A stretch of 64,000 bases of DNA. Origin: Papio anubis. Its lineage: Eukaryota; Chordata; Mammalia; Primates; Cercopithecidae. The DNA lies in the NCBI RefSeq assembly GCF_008728515.1, contig NC_044996.1:106355467-106419466 (forward strand), written 5' to 3'. Made by a program: the position numbers and the translations under genes. Position 1 is the stretch's first letter. Each line of letters starts with the position of its first letter. Positions 1 through 11,837 of this stretch are shown piece by piece. The notes beneath the pieces are model-generated. The model was not told the origin of the DNA and searched no databases. It saw nothing but the letters and a program-made list of their open reading frames with translations.

Positions 1-1653
1 GCCATACTGCCCAAGGTTATTTATGCCGGATTCAATGCCATCCCCATCAAGGCCAATGAGTTTCACAGAATTGGAAAAACTGCTTTAAAGTTCATGCATA
101 ACCAAAAAGAGCCTGCATCTCCAAGACAACTTCTAAGTCAAAAGAACAAAGCTGGAGGCATCACGCCACCTGGCTTCCAACCATACTACAAGTTACAGTA
201 ACCAAACAGCATGGTACTGGCACCAAAACAGAGATATAGACCAATGGGAACAGAACAGAGTCCTCCAGAAATAAATACCACACATCTATAGCCATCTGAT
301 CTTGACAAACCTGGAGAGAAACAAATGGGGAAAGGATTCCCTATTTAATAAATGGTGCTGGGAAATTGGCTAGCCATAAGTAGAAAGCTGGAACTGATCC
401 TTTCCTTTACTCCCATAATGAAAATTAATTCAAGATGGATTAGAGACTTAACACAGGACCTAATACCATAAAAATCTCTAGAGGAAAAACCTAGGCAGCA
501 AATTCATTCAGGACATATAGGCATGGGCAAAGACTTACAGTCTAAAACACCAAAAGCAACGGCAGCAAAAGCCAAAATTGACAGTAAATGGGGATCTCAT
601 TAAACTAAAGAGCTTCTGCAACAAGCGTGTGCCAGAAACTACCATCAGAGTGAAATGGGAGGGCAACCTTTACAGAATGTATAGCAAAATTTTGCAATCT
701 ACCCAATTCGACAAACGCGGCTAATATCCAGAACCTACAAAGAATTCAAACAAATTTACAAGAAAAAACAAACAACCCCATCAAAAGTGGGCAAAGGATA
801 TGAACAACAGACATTTCTCAAAAGAAGATATTCATACACCCAACAGACACATGAAAAATGCTCATCATCACTGGCCATCAGAGAAATGCAAATCAAAACT
901 ACTAATGAGATACCATCTCACACCAGCGAATGGCAATCATTAAAAGTCAGGAAACAACAGGTGCTAGAGAGGATGTGGAGAATAGGAAATACCATAATTG
1001 TTGGTGGATTGCAAACTAGTTCAACCATTACGTGGAAACAGTATGGTGATTCCTCAAGGATCTAGAACTAGATGCACCATATGACCCAGCTATCCCATTA
1101 CTGGGTATATACCTGTGATTAAATCATGCCATATAAAGACACATATGCAAACGTGCATATTTCTATTATGCACTATTCTCACAATAGCAAAGACTTGAAT
1201 CAACCCAAACTATCAGTGACAGACTGGATTAAGAAAATGTGGCACACATACACCATGGAATACTATGCAGCCATAAAAGGATGAGTTTGTGTCCTTTGTA
1301 GGACATGATGCAGCTGGAAACCATCATTCTTAGCAAACCATCACAAGAACAGAAAACCAAACAATCGACAAGTTCTCACTCATAGGTGGAACTGAACAAA
1401 TGGTGATCACTTGACTGGAAGGGGAACATCACACACTGGGGCCTATCATGGGGAGGGGAGGGATTGTACTGGGAGTTATACCTGATGCAAATGACGAGTT
1501 GATGGGTGCTGACGAGTTGATGGGTGCAAAGCACAGCAACATGGCACAAGTATACATACGTAATAAACCTTAGTAACGCAAGCATATGCACATGTACCCC
1601 GAACTTAAAGTATAATAATAATAAAAATAAATAAATAAATAAATAAAATAAAG
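1..1653 (+). mobile_element. L1 retrotransposon, 3' part (L1PA/L1PB-like), cut by window edge
   Basis: This is a non-LTR retrotransposon fragment that enters the window already inside ORF2. The sequence follows L1 ORF2 C-terminal coding order (the 'atactgcccaaggt' start, then the 'ctcatcatcactggccatca' block near 868) and then the L1 3' UTR. It ends in 'cttaaagtataataataat' and an A-rich (AAAT)n tail at about 1610-1653. The open frame at 787-1065 is a broken ORF2 remnant with frameshifts and stops, so the copy is inactive. The 3' UTR holds an 18 bp tandem duplication at 1493-1527. It shares 3' UTR variants with the short L1 at 6812-6956, so both probably belong to one primate subfamily. Confidence 0.93.
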
Positions 1654-2919
1654 TAATTCCTTCCTCATTTAAATTTCCTCTGGGGAAGAGCATCAGACAA
1701 TTTCTAGAGACCCTCATCATCCCCTTTGGCCACCTCCAGTTTCAGCCTCAGCTGCGATGGACAGGACTCTTACCTCTAGCCGAAGTGTCTGTCTTCTTTC
1801 TGCCCTCGAACCTTCACTACTTATGTGAAAGTTTTGCCTCGGTCATAAAAGCCAGGATCAGAAATGGGAGAAAGTTAACATCCTCAGGGACAATCTCATC
1901 AGAGCCGACAGTGGCTAGTGAATAAATGCCCCAGCCTCCTGCCCTTTCTGCCAGTGGACAATTCTGGCTGCTACCTACGCTTTCCTGGGAAATCAGTCCT
2001 GTTGCCCTCCATTATATTGATATTTGCCCCTAATCTGTCTTAACTCCTTCTTTTTTCTCCTCCATTCATTCACTTTTATTTTCCACTGGGACCACCTTTG
2101 AAATAAGCCACTTCCTCACCCAGGACTTTGTGTCATGCTTTGCTTTCAAAAGAACTGGAGAAGATACAAACTATTTCTTTCTCCATCCAACCTCTGCCAT
2201 GAAGGCTAAACCATGAGGAAAGTTGGATCAGGAAGACAGTATATATAGCATGTGAAACCTCAACCAAACCAGAAATCCTGCTTCTTCTAGCCTGTCTGGA
2301 TGAAAGTTTCAGAGAGGAGTTGTCTGATTGAATGAAGGAAAAGCCAACGCATGTAGTCATTTTACTCTTCTGTCTGGGACTCCAGGAGGAGCCAGCTCAG
2401 CATTGTGTACCTGCAGTAACCTCAAGTAGCTACTGGTGAGACAGAGAGCAAGTAGAGTTGGGAAGATTTCTGAGCTATCCTGGGCTCCATTTGGCACACA
2501 AAAGATGCTAGAAATGCTCAAATGCCCCTAGGGGAACATAGATGTTGGCAAGACACAGGCCGAAGAGCTCAAAAAAGGAAAAAATTCTAGAGTCAAGTGA
2601 GTGAATTGGGCCACCTGAATGGGAGAGTGAATAGAGGTCATGGCCATGTCTCGGGGGACATTCAATAGCAGCCAGGGCTGAGTAGGGACCGAGTCAGCAG
2701 AGAGGACACCACAAGTTCACTAACCAGGGACTACAGCAGTTGTCAGCGTTGTGGGACATCTGTTGTGGTGGAGACATGAAGGGCCCAGGAATTGGAATGA
2801 TAGCACTGTATAGATACCCTTCCTCCACCACCAGAAGGATGTGGCATGTTCCCACCCGATACCCAGGTACCATCTTGGAGTGGATCAAGTAAAGGAAAGC
2901 AAACTGGAGAGAGAGAGAC
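1654..2919. other. Unassigned non-coding sequence
   Basis: I recognise no repeat, RNA gene or coding exon here. The open frames present are short (under 100 codons) and show no domain or motif. A short GA run at 2909-2918 abuts the following LTR. Confidence 0.5.
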
Positions 2920-3342
2920 TGCTCTGTTTGAGTATTTGTCCCCTTCAAACCTCATCCTGAAACTTGATCCCCAGTGTTGGAGGTGGGGCCTAATGGGAAG
3001 TGTTGGATGGGGGTGGATCCTTCGTGAATGGCTTGGTGCCATTCTGGAAGGAGTGAGTGAGTTCTCACTCTATTAATTATTAATTCCCTTGAGAGCTGTT
3101 TGTTAAAAGAACCCAGCGTCTTCTTCCTCATTCTCTTGCTTTCTGTTTTACCACGTGATCTCTGCACCCATCAGCTCCCCTTTGCCTTCCACCATGAGTG
3201 AAGGCAGCTTGAGGCTCTCACCAGCTACCTGATCTTGAACTTTTCCAGACATCGGAATTGTGTGCCAAATAAAAACCTTTTGTCTTTATAAATTACCCAG
3301 TGTTAGGTATTCCTTTATAGCAACACGAAACGTACTAAGACA
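2920..3342 (+). mobile_element. Solo MST-type LTR (ERVL-MaLR, MSTB-like)
   Basis: The order of blocks matches MST LTRs: 'gtttgagtatttgtcccctt' near the start, 'gttggaggtggggcctaatg', 'gaatggcttggtgcca', 'gtgagttctcactctatta', then the 3' end 'ttataaattacccagtgtta' and 'actaagaca'. It begins TG and ends CA. The flanking 5 bp are gagac (2915-2919) and gggac (3343-3347), a 4/5 match to an aged target-site duplication. No internal MaLR sequence is attached, so it is a solo LTR. Open frames across it are shadows. Confidence 0.88.
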
Positions 3343-4895
3343 GGGACTATTTAAAGTTAAGGAGACTGAATTTCCAAAAGAGAGTGTTTAAATTATTGGA
3401 GTGGACTAGGTTTACCAGATCAGAACCAAGTTTTGTACCCACTTCCAATTCTGTGGGGTCCACTTTGTGTGTGTGAGTGCATGACTATCTGCTTTGGAAA
3501 ATTTTCTTGACTGTGTGATTGGAGTGTGGAGAAATATTTAAACTCCTCCTGGGTCCTGGTTGGACAGAGAGTAGCAGGGGCTCAACCACAGATAGAGGGT
3601 CTCTCAGCTGGGGCAGCTTTCCATGCTCAAGCCAAGCTCATTCGGACTGGAAATGCTACATCAGCTGCAGATTCACCTCCAAATGTCTGGTTTTACCTAG
3701 GAGGCAGAAGTCAGGGGTCTTAACACACTCAGCAAGAACTGTGAAGGGAGGATGGGAGTAGGGAGGATGGCAGTATCTGCCCCTTTCATCTCCTTGGGCA
3801 GTCTCTATTTCCCTGCCCCCATCTCAGAATATCAAGGCTCTCTGCGTCCCCCTGTCTTTCCTGGCCTCCTCTGGGACACTTTCTCTACCATGACAGTTGC
3901 TGAGGGTTCCCCAGGGCAGGTCGAAGCATGATTTGCTTTTCAAGCTCTGCCCACTTATTGATCTCCTGTCTGAGAAATGTCAGCAGCAGCCGGGAGCTCT
4001 CCCCGCTAAGGCACTTAGCTTGGAAGCCTGTGGTATCTGCCTGTATAAACCCTCCTGCCTCCTGCCTGTCTGGCTTTAGAACTATCCCCACCCCCACCTT
4101 GGGAAAAGTCTTCTAAGACGAGATGGCAAGAATCAAACGGCAACGTGCTCTGAACACTGGGATGGGAACCAGATTTAAATTGGGCAAAAGCCGCAAGCTC
4201 AGAGCCAGTGCATTTCACTTCCTGCCATCCCTCCCCCTCTCAGCATCTTGTCGTGAGCAGGTAGGGAAGGAAATCTTCCAGAGAAGGCTGGCCAGGGGCA
4301 GGCGCTTGGCCCAGGAGTCAGAAAGTAGGGCGCTGATCCAGAAGCTGGGCGGATAAAGGCAACCCATTATTTCAACTGCCATCCCCTGGCCCTGCACCCT
4401 CACCTCCATGCAATTTAAATGCAGGATTGCGAGGAGGGGAGGGGAAGAGAAAGAGACTGTGTTTAGTGGTTAAACCTTTTAAAGTTTAAGTGCATAAACA
4501 GGGCCTTCTCCGTATCTGTCTATAGCAATTCTCATGACAGTTACAGCAAAATTACAGAAACTGGGTCGTTTATATAACCCTTTGTATTGTCAAAGCACAT
4601 TAAATGTCTGCTTTCCTGCACCCTGCTGAGCTGTCTTCAGCTGTCAAATCCCCATACTGCAGCTCAACACACTGAGGGTAAAGGACTCTGGCAATGCACA
4701 CATGGGGAATACCGGACCCTCAGGTGCAGCAAATGTTTTGAAAAGGAGATTTAAATTTCCTCTGCACAGGAGTCCCATGGTTTAAAATGTATTGAATTCT
4801 CTGCTTTCCAGCCAAATGCTTTGTCACCTGGCTAGTGGGCTTTTTTTCCCAAAATGAGCAAACACGACATTTGTTTTTTATTCTGGACAGGGTTG
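3343..4895. other. Unassigned non-coding sequence
   Basis: I see no recognisable transposon or RNA gene. The stretch 3880-4330 is moderately GC-rich with several overlapping 60-80 codon frames on both strands, which is expected by chance at that composition. No splice-bounded exon was evident. Confidence 0.45.
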
Positions 4896-4899
4896 AAAG

Positions 4900-5098
4900 A
4901 GCTCATTCATCTATTTATTCATTTGAAAAATATGTATTGGATGTTTTCTAAAATCCTAGTACTACAAATAATATGCAGCAGCCACTGTTTTAAGGACTTT
5001 CTAGGTATTAACTCTTTTAATCCTGATCTAAACCAATAAGGTAGGCACTATGATTATCCACATTTTTCAGATGAGGAAACTGAGGTACTGAGAGGTTT
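4900..5098 (-). mobile_element. MIR/L2-like old repeat
   Basis: 'gatgaggaaactgaggtact' near 5072 with upstream 'taggcactatgattatccac' is the reverse complement of the MIR core and 3' region. The 5' side ('attcatttgaaaaatatgta') resembles the reverse complement of an L2-type 3' end. Strongly decayed. Confidence 0.6.
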
Positions 5099-5515
5099 AG
5101 TGGATGCAGATGTCCCTTCAGGACGGAGGCACTTATTCCCCCAGCTGCTGGGAGTGTTGACATGGGGACAGTTCACATTGACTGTCCTTTCAGAAAACAC
5201 TCTTAAGGTCACACCCCTTCAGGGGGGCAGCCCACATTCAATGACAGGGTTATGCAGGGATATAAAGGCTCATTGCCTCACTTGGATGCTGGACAGTTCA
5301 GTGAGGCTACCCCAGCTCCAGAGGTCCCAGGGATTCAATTGAGATCTCCTTTGTGACCACACTGCAGCAGCTCAACTCCTTCCTTGACCCAGCCCTGCCT
5401 TCTTTACTCACCCACTGCTGCTGATTCCAAGGGAACTCCTCAATAAACCTCTTGCACTCACATCTCCATGTCCACCTCCATCTCACAATGTGCTTCCCTG
5501 TGATCCCACCAGATG
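5099..5515 (+). mobile_element. Possible ERVL-type LTR end, family not assigned
   Basis: The segment ends with 'ctcctcaataaacctcttgc' and a 'acatctcca...tctca' block. This organisation (polyadenylation signal AATAAA followed by a conserved 3' end) resembles several old LTRs, and a similar end occurs at 45780-45935. I infer an LTR from layout only. The 80-codon frame at 5100-5342 has no recognisable product. Confidence 0.4.
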
Positions 5516-5614
5516 TAAGAGGATAAGTAACATAACATTTGTCAAGGTCACAGGTTTGTGGCCAGTGGATGTCATTTTAACCTTCTTACTTAGCTACCAC
5601 TATCTCATTTACTG

Positions 5615-5815
5615 AGCAGCTTCACGCTGCTCATCCTGGGGCCTGGCACTGTATCCGCATTCTTTGACGCATTTAATCCTCCAGCCTCAGAGGTATCACT
5701 ATCCCCATTTTACATATAGGGGACCTGAGGCTTAAGATGGTAAGTAAGGGGTTGAGGCTTCAGCAGGACTTGAACCTGGGTGTGTCAGACTCCAAAGCCC
5801 TGGCTTTCTTGACAG
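5615..5815 (-). mobile_element. MIR SINE
   Basis: Reverse-complement MIR signature: 'atccccattttacatatagg', then 'gacctgaggct', then 'acttgaacctgggtgtgtca'. The element is nearly full length but diverged. Confidence 0.85.
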
Positions 5816-5924
5816 CTCCAGCCCTAGCCCCAGCCATCCATCCACTGTTCATGGGAATGAACAGTGCAGCAGTTTTCAATGATACTTCTATCTCACAGAG
5901 ATCGTTCAACTCTCGGAGACGGAT

Positions 5925-6065
5925 GGAAAGGAAGATATCATCATCTTAATTTTATCAGTGAGAAAATTTAAGCCCAGGGAAGTTCAAAGGAACTTTGAAC
6001 TCTGTCTGTTGGCAATGCAGCAGAGAGTGGCACCCAGGTCTCTAATTTCTGATGTCTTGCAATTG
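5925..6065 (-). mobile_element. MIR-like fragment
   Basis: 'tttatcagtgagaaaattta' followed by 'agcccagggaagttcaaagg' and 'gtggcacccaggtctctaat' tracks the reverse complement of MIR weakly. Highly diverged. Confidence 0.45.
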
Positions 6066-6289
6066 TCCCTGCTAGTGCTCCCCAGCCAAAATTTTAGGTT
6101 GAGAGCAGGGCAGGATGTTCTTCTATATGAGACTTTGCCCCTGCTCAGGAAGTGGGACCATCCGTATCTTCACTCTGCCTCTCTGCCTGGACTCCAAGAC
6201 TCTAGAATTTTGAGAATCTAGGCAGTTGTCAACCACATCAATGCCGTTACAATCTTTCCCTTAGTAAAGTCCTTGCACACATGGCTCCT

Positions 6290-6472
6290 CTACCAGGGCT
6301 AAGCCTCACTCTAACCTTGTGAATCAGGTAGGGTGGGCTTTATATTCCCTATTTCACAGATGAGAATAATGAGACACAGGCTAACGATCATAATCACCAC
6401 CTGGTCCATGGAAGAACTAGGACTTGAACGTAGGACTTTTCATTACAAGTCCAGTGCTCTTTCCACCCTGCC
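6290..6472 (-). mobile_element. MIR SINE
   Basis: 'ccctatttcacagatgagaa' then 'gaactaggacttgaacgtag' and 'ccagtgctctttccaccctg' follow the MIR reverse complement in order. Confidence 0.8.
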
Positions 6473-6724
6473 CTGCCCTAATTGATCTCCTCAAAGCCAC
6501 TTCCTTTCATTGGCTCCCTTCCTGTTGTGCACATATATATCAGGAAGTTAATTCCTGGAGGAAGCAGGGAGACCAATTGAAATATACCTCATGTGGTGTG
6601 ATTTGTGGAGCTCTGGGAAGCTCCCCTCTTCCGCCACTAACATCTAAAATTTTCCACTATTGTCAGTCCTGAGAGCTAATCATTGCCTTTTCCCTAGAAC
6701 CTTCTTTTGACATACAAAAGCCAA

Positions 6725-6811
6725 CTGGAACACCTCTACACTGCTAATGGGAAAGTAAAATGATAAAACCAACTTCCAAAAAGTTAGGTAGCTTCTTAAA
6801 AAGTTAAACAT
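6725..6811 (+). mobile_element. Old L1M fragment, left part
   Basis: This holds ORF2 end sequence of an ancient L1M ('acactgctaatgggaaagta', then 'gcttcttaaaaagttaaaca'). It is interrupted by the short L1 at 6812 and resumes at 6957. Confidence 0.8.
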
Positions 6812-6956
6812 CATTGGGAGTTATACCTGATGTAAATGACGAGTTGATGGGTGCAGTACACCAACATGGCACAAGTATACATATGTAACAAACCTGCACG
6901 TTATGCACATGTACCCTACAACTTGAAGTATAATAATAATAAATAAATTTTTTTAA
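6812..6956 (+). mobile_element. Very short 5'-truncated L1 (3' UTR only)
   Basis: Only the last ~145 bp of a primate L1 are present, from 'attgggagttatacctgatg' to 'acttgaagtataataataat' and an AT-rich tail. It is flanked by a 14 bp perfect target-site duplication, 'aaaaagttaaacat', at 6798-6811 and 6957-6970. It lies inside the older L1M and carries the same subfamily variants as the L1 at 1-1653. Confidence 0.93.
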
Positions 6957-7475
6957 AAAAAGTTAAACATATGCTTATCATTCCACTCCTAGGTATTTGC
7001 CCAAGAGAAATCATATGTACAAAAACTTGTAGATGAATTGTCAGAACAGCATTATTTGTAACATCCCAAGCGTGGAAATAACTCAAATATCCATCAGTAG
7101 GTGAATGTACAAACCAATAATGGTATAACCATATTTTTGCAATATAAAATAATAAACTATCAATACATGCAACATTGTGAGTGAATTTCAAAAACATGTT
7201 TAACAAAAGGAGCCAGACACAGAAGGATTCCACTTACAGGAAGTTGTAGAGCAGGCGAAACTTATCTATGGTGATAGAGGTCAGAATAGTGGTTGTTTTG
7301 GTCGGGGGAGGAGGAGGTTTTGACTGGAAAGGAGCACAAGGAATTTTCTAGAGAGATGGAAATTTTCTGTATCTTGGTGGGGTAGTGGTTGCATGGGTGT
7401 ATACAATTGTCATCAAACTATAAACTTAAAATGGGTGCATTTTGTTGTATGCTAATTATACATCTATAAAACCAA
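6957..7475 (+). mobile_element. Old L1M fragment, right part with 3' end
   Basis: This continues the L1M after the nested insertion: 'tccactcctaggtatttgcc', 'gcattatttgtaacatccca', 'aaatatccatcagtaggtga', then 3' UTR 'ctgtatcttggtggggtagt' and 'aaacttaaaatgggtgcatt'. The layout matches the 3' end of ancient L1M/L1ME elements. Confidence 0.88.
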
Positions 7476-8610
7476 TTAGAAAATAGGTCATTGACACCGT
7501 AGATGTGATACTTTTAACCTGGGGTTCCACTAGTCTCTGGTATTCATAAAACTATATGCACTTTAGTGAGCCTTAGGTATGTTTTACAGAAAAAGGTTTC
7601 GAATTTTCCTCAAATTCTACTTCTATAATAGTGTCTGCAACTCATTTAACGCAGATACATAAGAAACAAAGCACCTCAAATAACCATTCTGTGTTACAAA
7701 TCCAGCAGACAATTTCTGCCACAGAACTCTGCAGCCCTTTGGGGCTGGATTCCTGGGGACTCATGGTCATGGTGAAAAGGGGAAAGGTTCCAGAAGAAAA
7801 TACAGACCAATCTCACATTGTGGATGAGAAGAAAGGGCTGAGGGCCAGTTCTGAGACTGAAGAATCACCAGGTATTTAACCTTGTCTGCCAGTAAGATGG
7901 CAGAGAAGCCACAATTGCTCAGGTGTCTGTGACTTATACAGGTTTGAAATCACAATCTTGTCATGCCTGTTTAAACCACCACGACGCAGTGAAGTATTTC
8001 TGTGCTGTCAGATGTGGGAGGGAACTGTGGACACCATCAGACACACCTCATTCCCTTGGGAACTGGGGAGCTTGGAAAATTCTGTCCTGGCAACAGCCTC
8101 CTTAAAGCAGTCATCTCAGCCCTCCAGATTTAAGCTGGGATGAGGATTGAGTTTTGTTGGAGCAGCACCTGGTGTAGGAAAACACGTGAGTGTGCCTGTG
8201 TGTGCACGTGCACACACCAGCAAGAGCTGGGGCGGCCGTTTGCAAGATATTTCAGAAACTAGCAGCAGCAGCAGCACTTGGGAAGTTGAAACGCTGAAAC
8301 CTGTGAATCAATCCAAGTACAAAGCTCTCAGTTTCTAATTCGGTACCTGTTTCCAACACCTTGCAAAGAGTCAATCTGTGCAGAACCTCACGCTTTTGGC
8401 ATTTCTGATATTCAATTCTAGGAGGATGCAGTAACAGCAGGTGTCTAAGCCACTGATTTCTTGCAGAAGATCTTAAACCATCAATGACATCAAATTTGCT
8501 CTTGTAAAAATACTCAGGAACTTTTTGTTGTCCACATTTGGAAGCACTCAATAAAAAGTGAAAACTTTTGTCTTCTATAGCCTATGGTTAAAGCAGACCC
8601 AAGGAGTACT
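7476..8610. other. Unassigned sequence with short simple repeats
   Basis: No transposon was recognised. It contains a GT/CA-rich patch at about 8186-8217 and five AGC units at about 8261-8276. The 60-99 codon frames here have no identifiable motif. Confidence 0.45.
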
Positions 8611-8611
8611 T

Positions 8612-9440
8612 TTACTCATTCTTTTAACATATATTTATCAAGCATCTAGTATGTGTCAGGCCCTGAGCACACAGCAGGAAACATGACAGAGGAAAAAAAC
8701 CAAAACACTTGCCCTCATGGAGTTCGTATTCTAGAAAATTAATGAGTAAGTACATTATATAATACGTTAGATAATCTGGTAGGATAAAAGTAATGCAGAG
8801 AAAGGCAAAGGTGAGGTTGCAAATATAGGTTAGGTGGTCATGGAAAGTCTCACTAAAAAGAAGACAGGTGAGGGAGCCTGCTTTATGAATGGCTGGAAAG
8901 ACAGTCCCAGGGAGCAAGATGGCCAGTGCAAAGGCCATGAAGTAGGAATATTCTGGGGTATTAGGGGAACAACAAAGAGGCCAATGTGGCCAGAACCAAA
9001 TGAGCAAGGAGGACTTAGAACTATGAGATGAAACTAGTGAGGCCAGATTGTGAAGGTCTCGGTAGGCCATTATAAGACTTGGGTCTTGAGTCTGGGTGAG
9101 ATGGAGGGTTCTGAGCAAAGGAGGGATTTACTTGAATTTAGGTTTTAAAAGGTTCACTCTGGCTGATGTGCCAAGAATAGACTACACTGCAAGGGTAGAA
9201 GCAGGGTGACTACAATTTGGAACATTTTAATTTTCATATACCTACTATGTATTCAAGTGAAGTGTTGAGTTTTATTTTGGATGTGCAATTCTGGAGTCAA
9301 AGGGGGAAGTCTGGGCTAGAGGTAAAAATGTGGGAGATATTAGCATATGTATTCTGTTTAAGGTAATGAGACTAGATTGAATCACTAAAATTGTGATTGG
9401 TGATTGAGAATGGAAGGACCAAGAACTCAGACCTAAGTTG
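8612..9440 (-). mobile_element. L2 LINE, 3' region
   Basis: Read in reverse complement this follows the L2 3' region. On the + strand the markers are 'tgtgtcaggccctgagcaca', 'gccctcatggagttcgtatt', 'agtgcaaaggccatgaagta', 'caaagaggccaatgtggcca' and 'aaaaggttcactctggctga'. A 164-codon open frame on the minus strand (8624-9118) lies entirely inside it and is not a gene. Confidence 0.88.
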
Positions 9441-10029
9441 CTCCAGCATTAAGTGGTTAAGATAATTTCTTAAGAAAATCCCTTCAGTGTGATTTTTTTT
9501 TCCTTGAAAACAAAAACAGCCAGATTGAAACATGCAAAATTATCTTCAGATGGCAGTAATCACGGTGATAACTGACAGTAAGGTGACAGTTATTTTCAAG
9601 TTTACCTAGCCTACAGAGAAAAAAGGAATCATGGAATAGTGGCCTGAGAGATGTTTAAGAACCCCAATCTGGTATCTATGAATGGAAGGACTTATGGATT
9701 GATTGTGTTATATGATAATTAATTCTTTTCTTTTTCTATTTAGCTGCCAAAGACCTCCATTGGTATCACTACTTATGGACCAGTTGTGTAGCATCTGTGA
9801 TGGGGATGAAATAACCCTCATTCCTGAGATTTCTGACACCCTAGGATGGCTCTGTTTTATCTAGACATGCCGGCACATCTTTGTTTTAGAATGTTCTCCT
9901 ACTTCATTGTGACACTCTCCAATCAAAAAATTCTCGAAACTTTATTTCCAGTCACCCTCAAACTGCATATGCATGGTTCTGATCCTAATTAGCATACCAA
10001 AGACTTTGAGAACTGAACTAAGAAATAGA
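9441..10029. other. Unassigned AT-rich sequence 5' of the large L1M
   Basis: No repeat was firmly recognised. A good splice-acceptor-like string ('ctttttctatttag', ending at about 9744) is followed by many stops in all frames, so I do not call an exon. It may include decayed L1M 5' UTR. Confidence 0.4.
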
Positions 10030-10177
10030 TCACTGGCCAGATCCAAGACAGGCCACAGTGGCTCACACCCAAGACAAATCTGAAGTGCACTACAAAGCCT
10101 TAGAAAACTGAACTGACATAGGAACCATAACCCAAAGAAGAAGATGGTAATTTGTAGCCTGATCCTGACTAGACCAA

Positions 10178-11160
10178 GTGCCTGCTAAAACAAAAATATC
10201 AATATCCTCTATAAAATTTAATCAAGACCCAGGGTTTTATAGTATAATACTCAAAATATTCAGGAAACAACTTCAAATTACTCAGCATACAAAGAACCAT
10301 AAAAATTTCAACTCACATGCGAGAAGACAATCAACAGATGCCAACGATGAATTGAAGCACTTGTTGGAATTATTGGATACATACTTCAAAGCAGATACTT
10401 AAAAATTGTTCAAGTAAGCAGTTGCAAACACTCTTGGAACAAATCCTAAGACAGAAAGTCTCAGTAAAGAAATAGAAGCTATGAAGAAGAACCAATGGAA
10501 GTTTCAAAACTGAAAAATAAAATAATTGAAATTTTAAAACTTCCAGGATAGACTTAATAAGAGAGCAAAAAGTCTGTGAATGTGGAGATAGATCAATAGA
10601 AACTATACAATCTGAATAATAGAAAACAGGCTGAAGAAAATGAGTAGAACATCAGGGACCTGTGTGGTTTAACATTAATGTCATCAGAGACCCAGACAGG
10701 AGGGGGAAGAGTGAAATGTTGACAAATTATTTGAAGAAATAATGGCTGAAGATTTCTCAAGTTTAGCAAAGGACATAAACCTACATATTCAAGAAGCTGA
10801 CTGAATCACAAATAAGATAAACCTAAAGTAATCTATACCTAGACACATCATAAACTGTTGAAAAGTAAAGATGAAGAAAGACTCTTGAAAGCTGTCCAAG
10901 AAAAACAACACATTCCCTGTAGAGTGACAGCAATTTGAATGACCATGGTTAGCTCATTACAAATGATGGAGGCCAGAAGAAAGCAAAGCAGCACAACATT
11001 TTTAAAGTGCTGAAAGAAAAAAAACTGTCAGCACAATTCCAAATTGAGCAAAAGTAAACTTTAGGAATGAATAAAGGTGAAATAAAGATATTTGCATATG
11101 ATAGAAAACTAAGAGAATTATAGCCAGTAGATCTGCTCTAAAAGAACTGCTAAAATAAGT
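10178..11160 (+). pseudogene. L1M ORF1 relic (RNA-binding chaperone protein)
   Basis: In functional L1 elements ORF1p is a coiled-coil trimer that packages L1 RNA. A 74-codon frame remains at 10178-10402, encoding a block with QSTDANDELKHLLELLD near its end, a hallmark of L1M ORF1 5' sequence. Downstream blocks such as 'aataatggctgaagatttct' (10739) and 'aagtgctgaaagaaaaaaaa' (11006) keep ORF1 order. Numerous in-frame stops break it. Confidence 0.8.
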
Positions 11161-11575
11161 TTTTCAAACAAAAGAGAAATAAAAGAAGGAAACTTGGAAT
11201 ATCAGAAATAAAGGAAGTGGAAAAAAATGGTCAATGTCTGGGTAAATATAATAGATTATTTTCGATTTTGAGATATTAACATATGTTTAGTCATCAAAAG
11301 CAAAAATTATAACATTGTCTTCTGGAGATTTTAATATATATAAGATGTAATATATATAAGACAAATACAGCACAAAAGGGAGAGGGCAAAGGGTCCTAAA
11401 TTGTAGTATGCTTTCTATATTCTAATTGAAGTAGCAAAACATTGATTCTAAGTTGATGGTGAAAAGTTAAGTACATATGTATTTTGTAATCCCTAGAGCA
11501 ACCACTAAAACAACTATATGAAATATAGCTAAAATCACAATAGATAAAACTGAATATTAAAAATGTTTAAATAAC

Positions 11576-11837
11576 ACTGTGACTGAATACAATGTGGTTT
11601 GCTGGATTGAATCTCAGAATAGAAAAAAATGATGCGAGTAGAAAAATTGGCAAAATCCAGTCAGGTTTGAGTTTAATGATAATGTACCAGTTATTGTTTT
11701 CTTAATTTTGACAAATGTACCATAGTAATATAAGATACTAACATTAGTTGAAAGTAAGTTAGGAGTATACAATAACTTCCTATATTATCACTGCAACTTT
11801 TCTATAAATCAAAATTTTTTCCAAAAATAAAAAATTT
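11576..11837 (+). mobile_element. 5'-truncated L1-type 3' end nested in the L1M
   Basis: Between the ORF1 and ORF2 relics sits a ~260 bp fragment: 'tgtggtttgctggattgaat', 'ttttgacaaatgtaccatag', 'gcaacttttctataaatcaa' and an A-rich tail 'ccaaaaataaaaaattt'. It resembles the 3' end of another old L1. Its flanks 'aaaaatgtttaaataac' (11559-11575) and 'aaaaaatattcatgtaac' (11838-11855) look like a decayed target-site duplication. Confidence 0.7.

Noticed and set aside
8624..9118. 164-codon minus-strand frame
   Set aside because: It lies wholly within an L2 fragment and is not conserved L2 coding sequence.
9730..9745. Splice-acceptor-like 'ctttttctatttag'
   Set aside because: All downstream frames meet stops quickly and no donor pairs with it.
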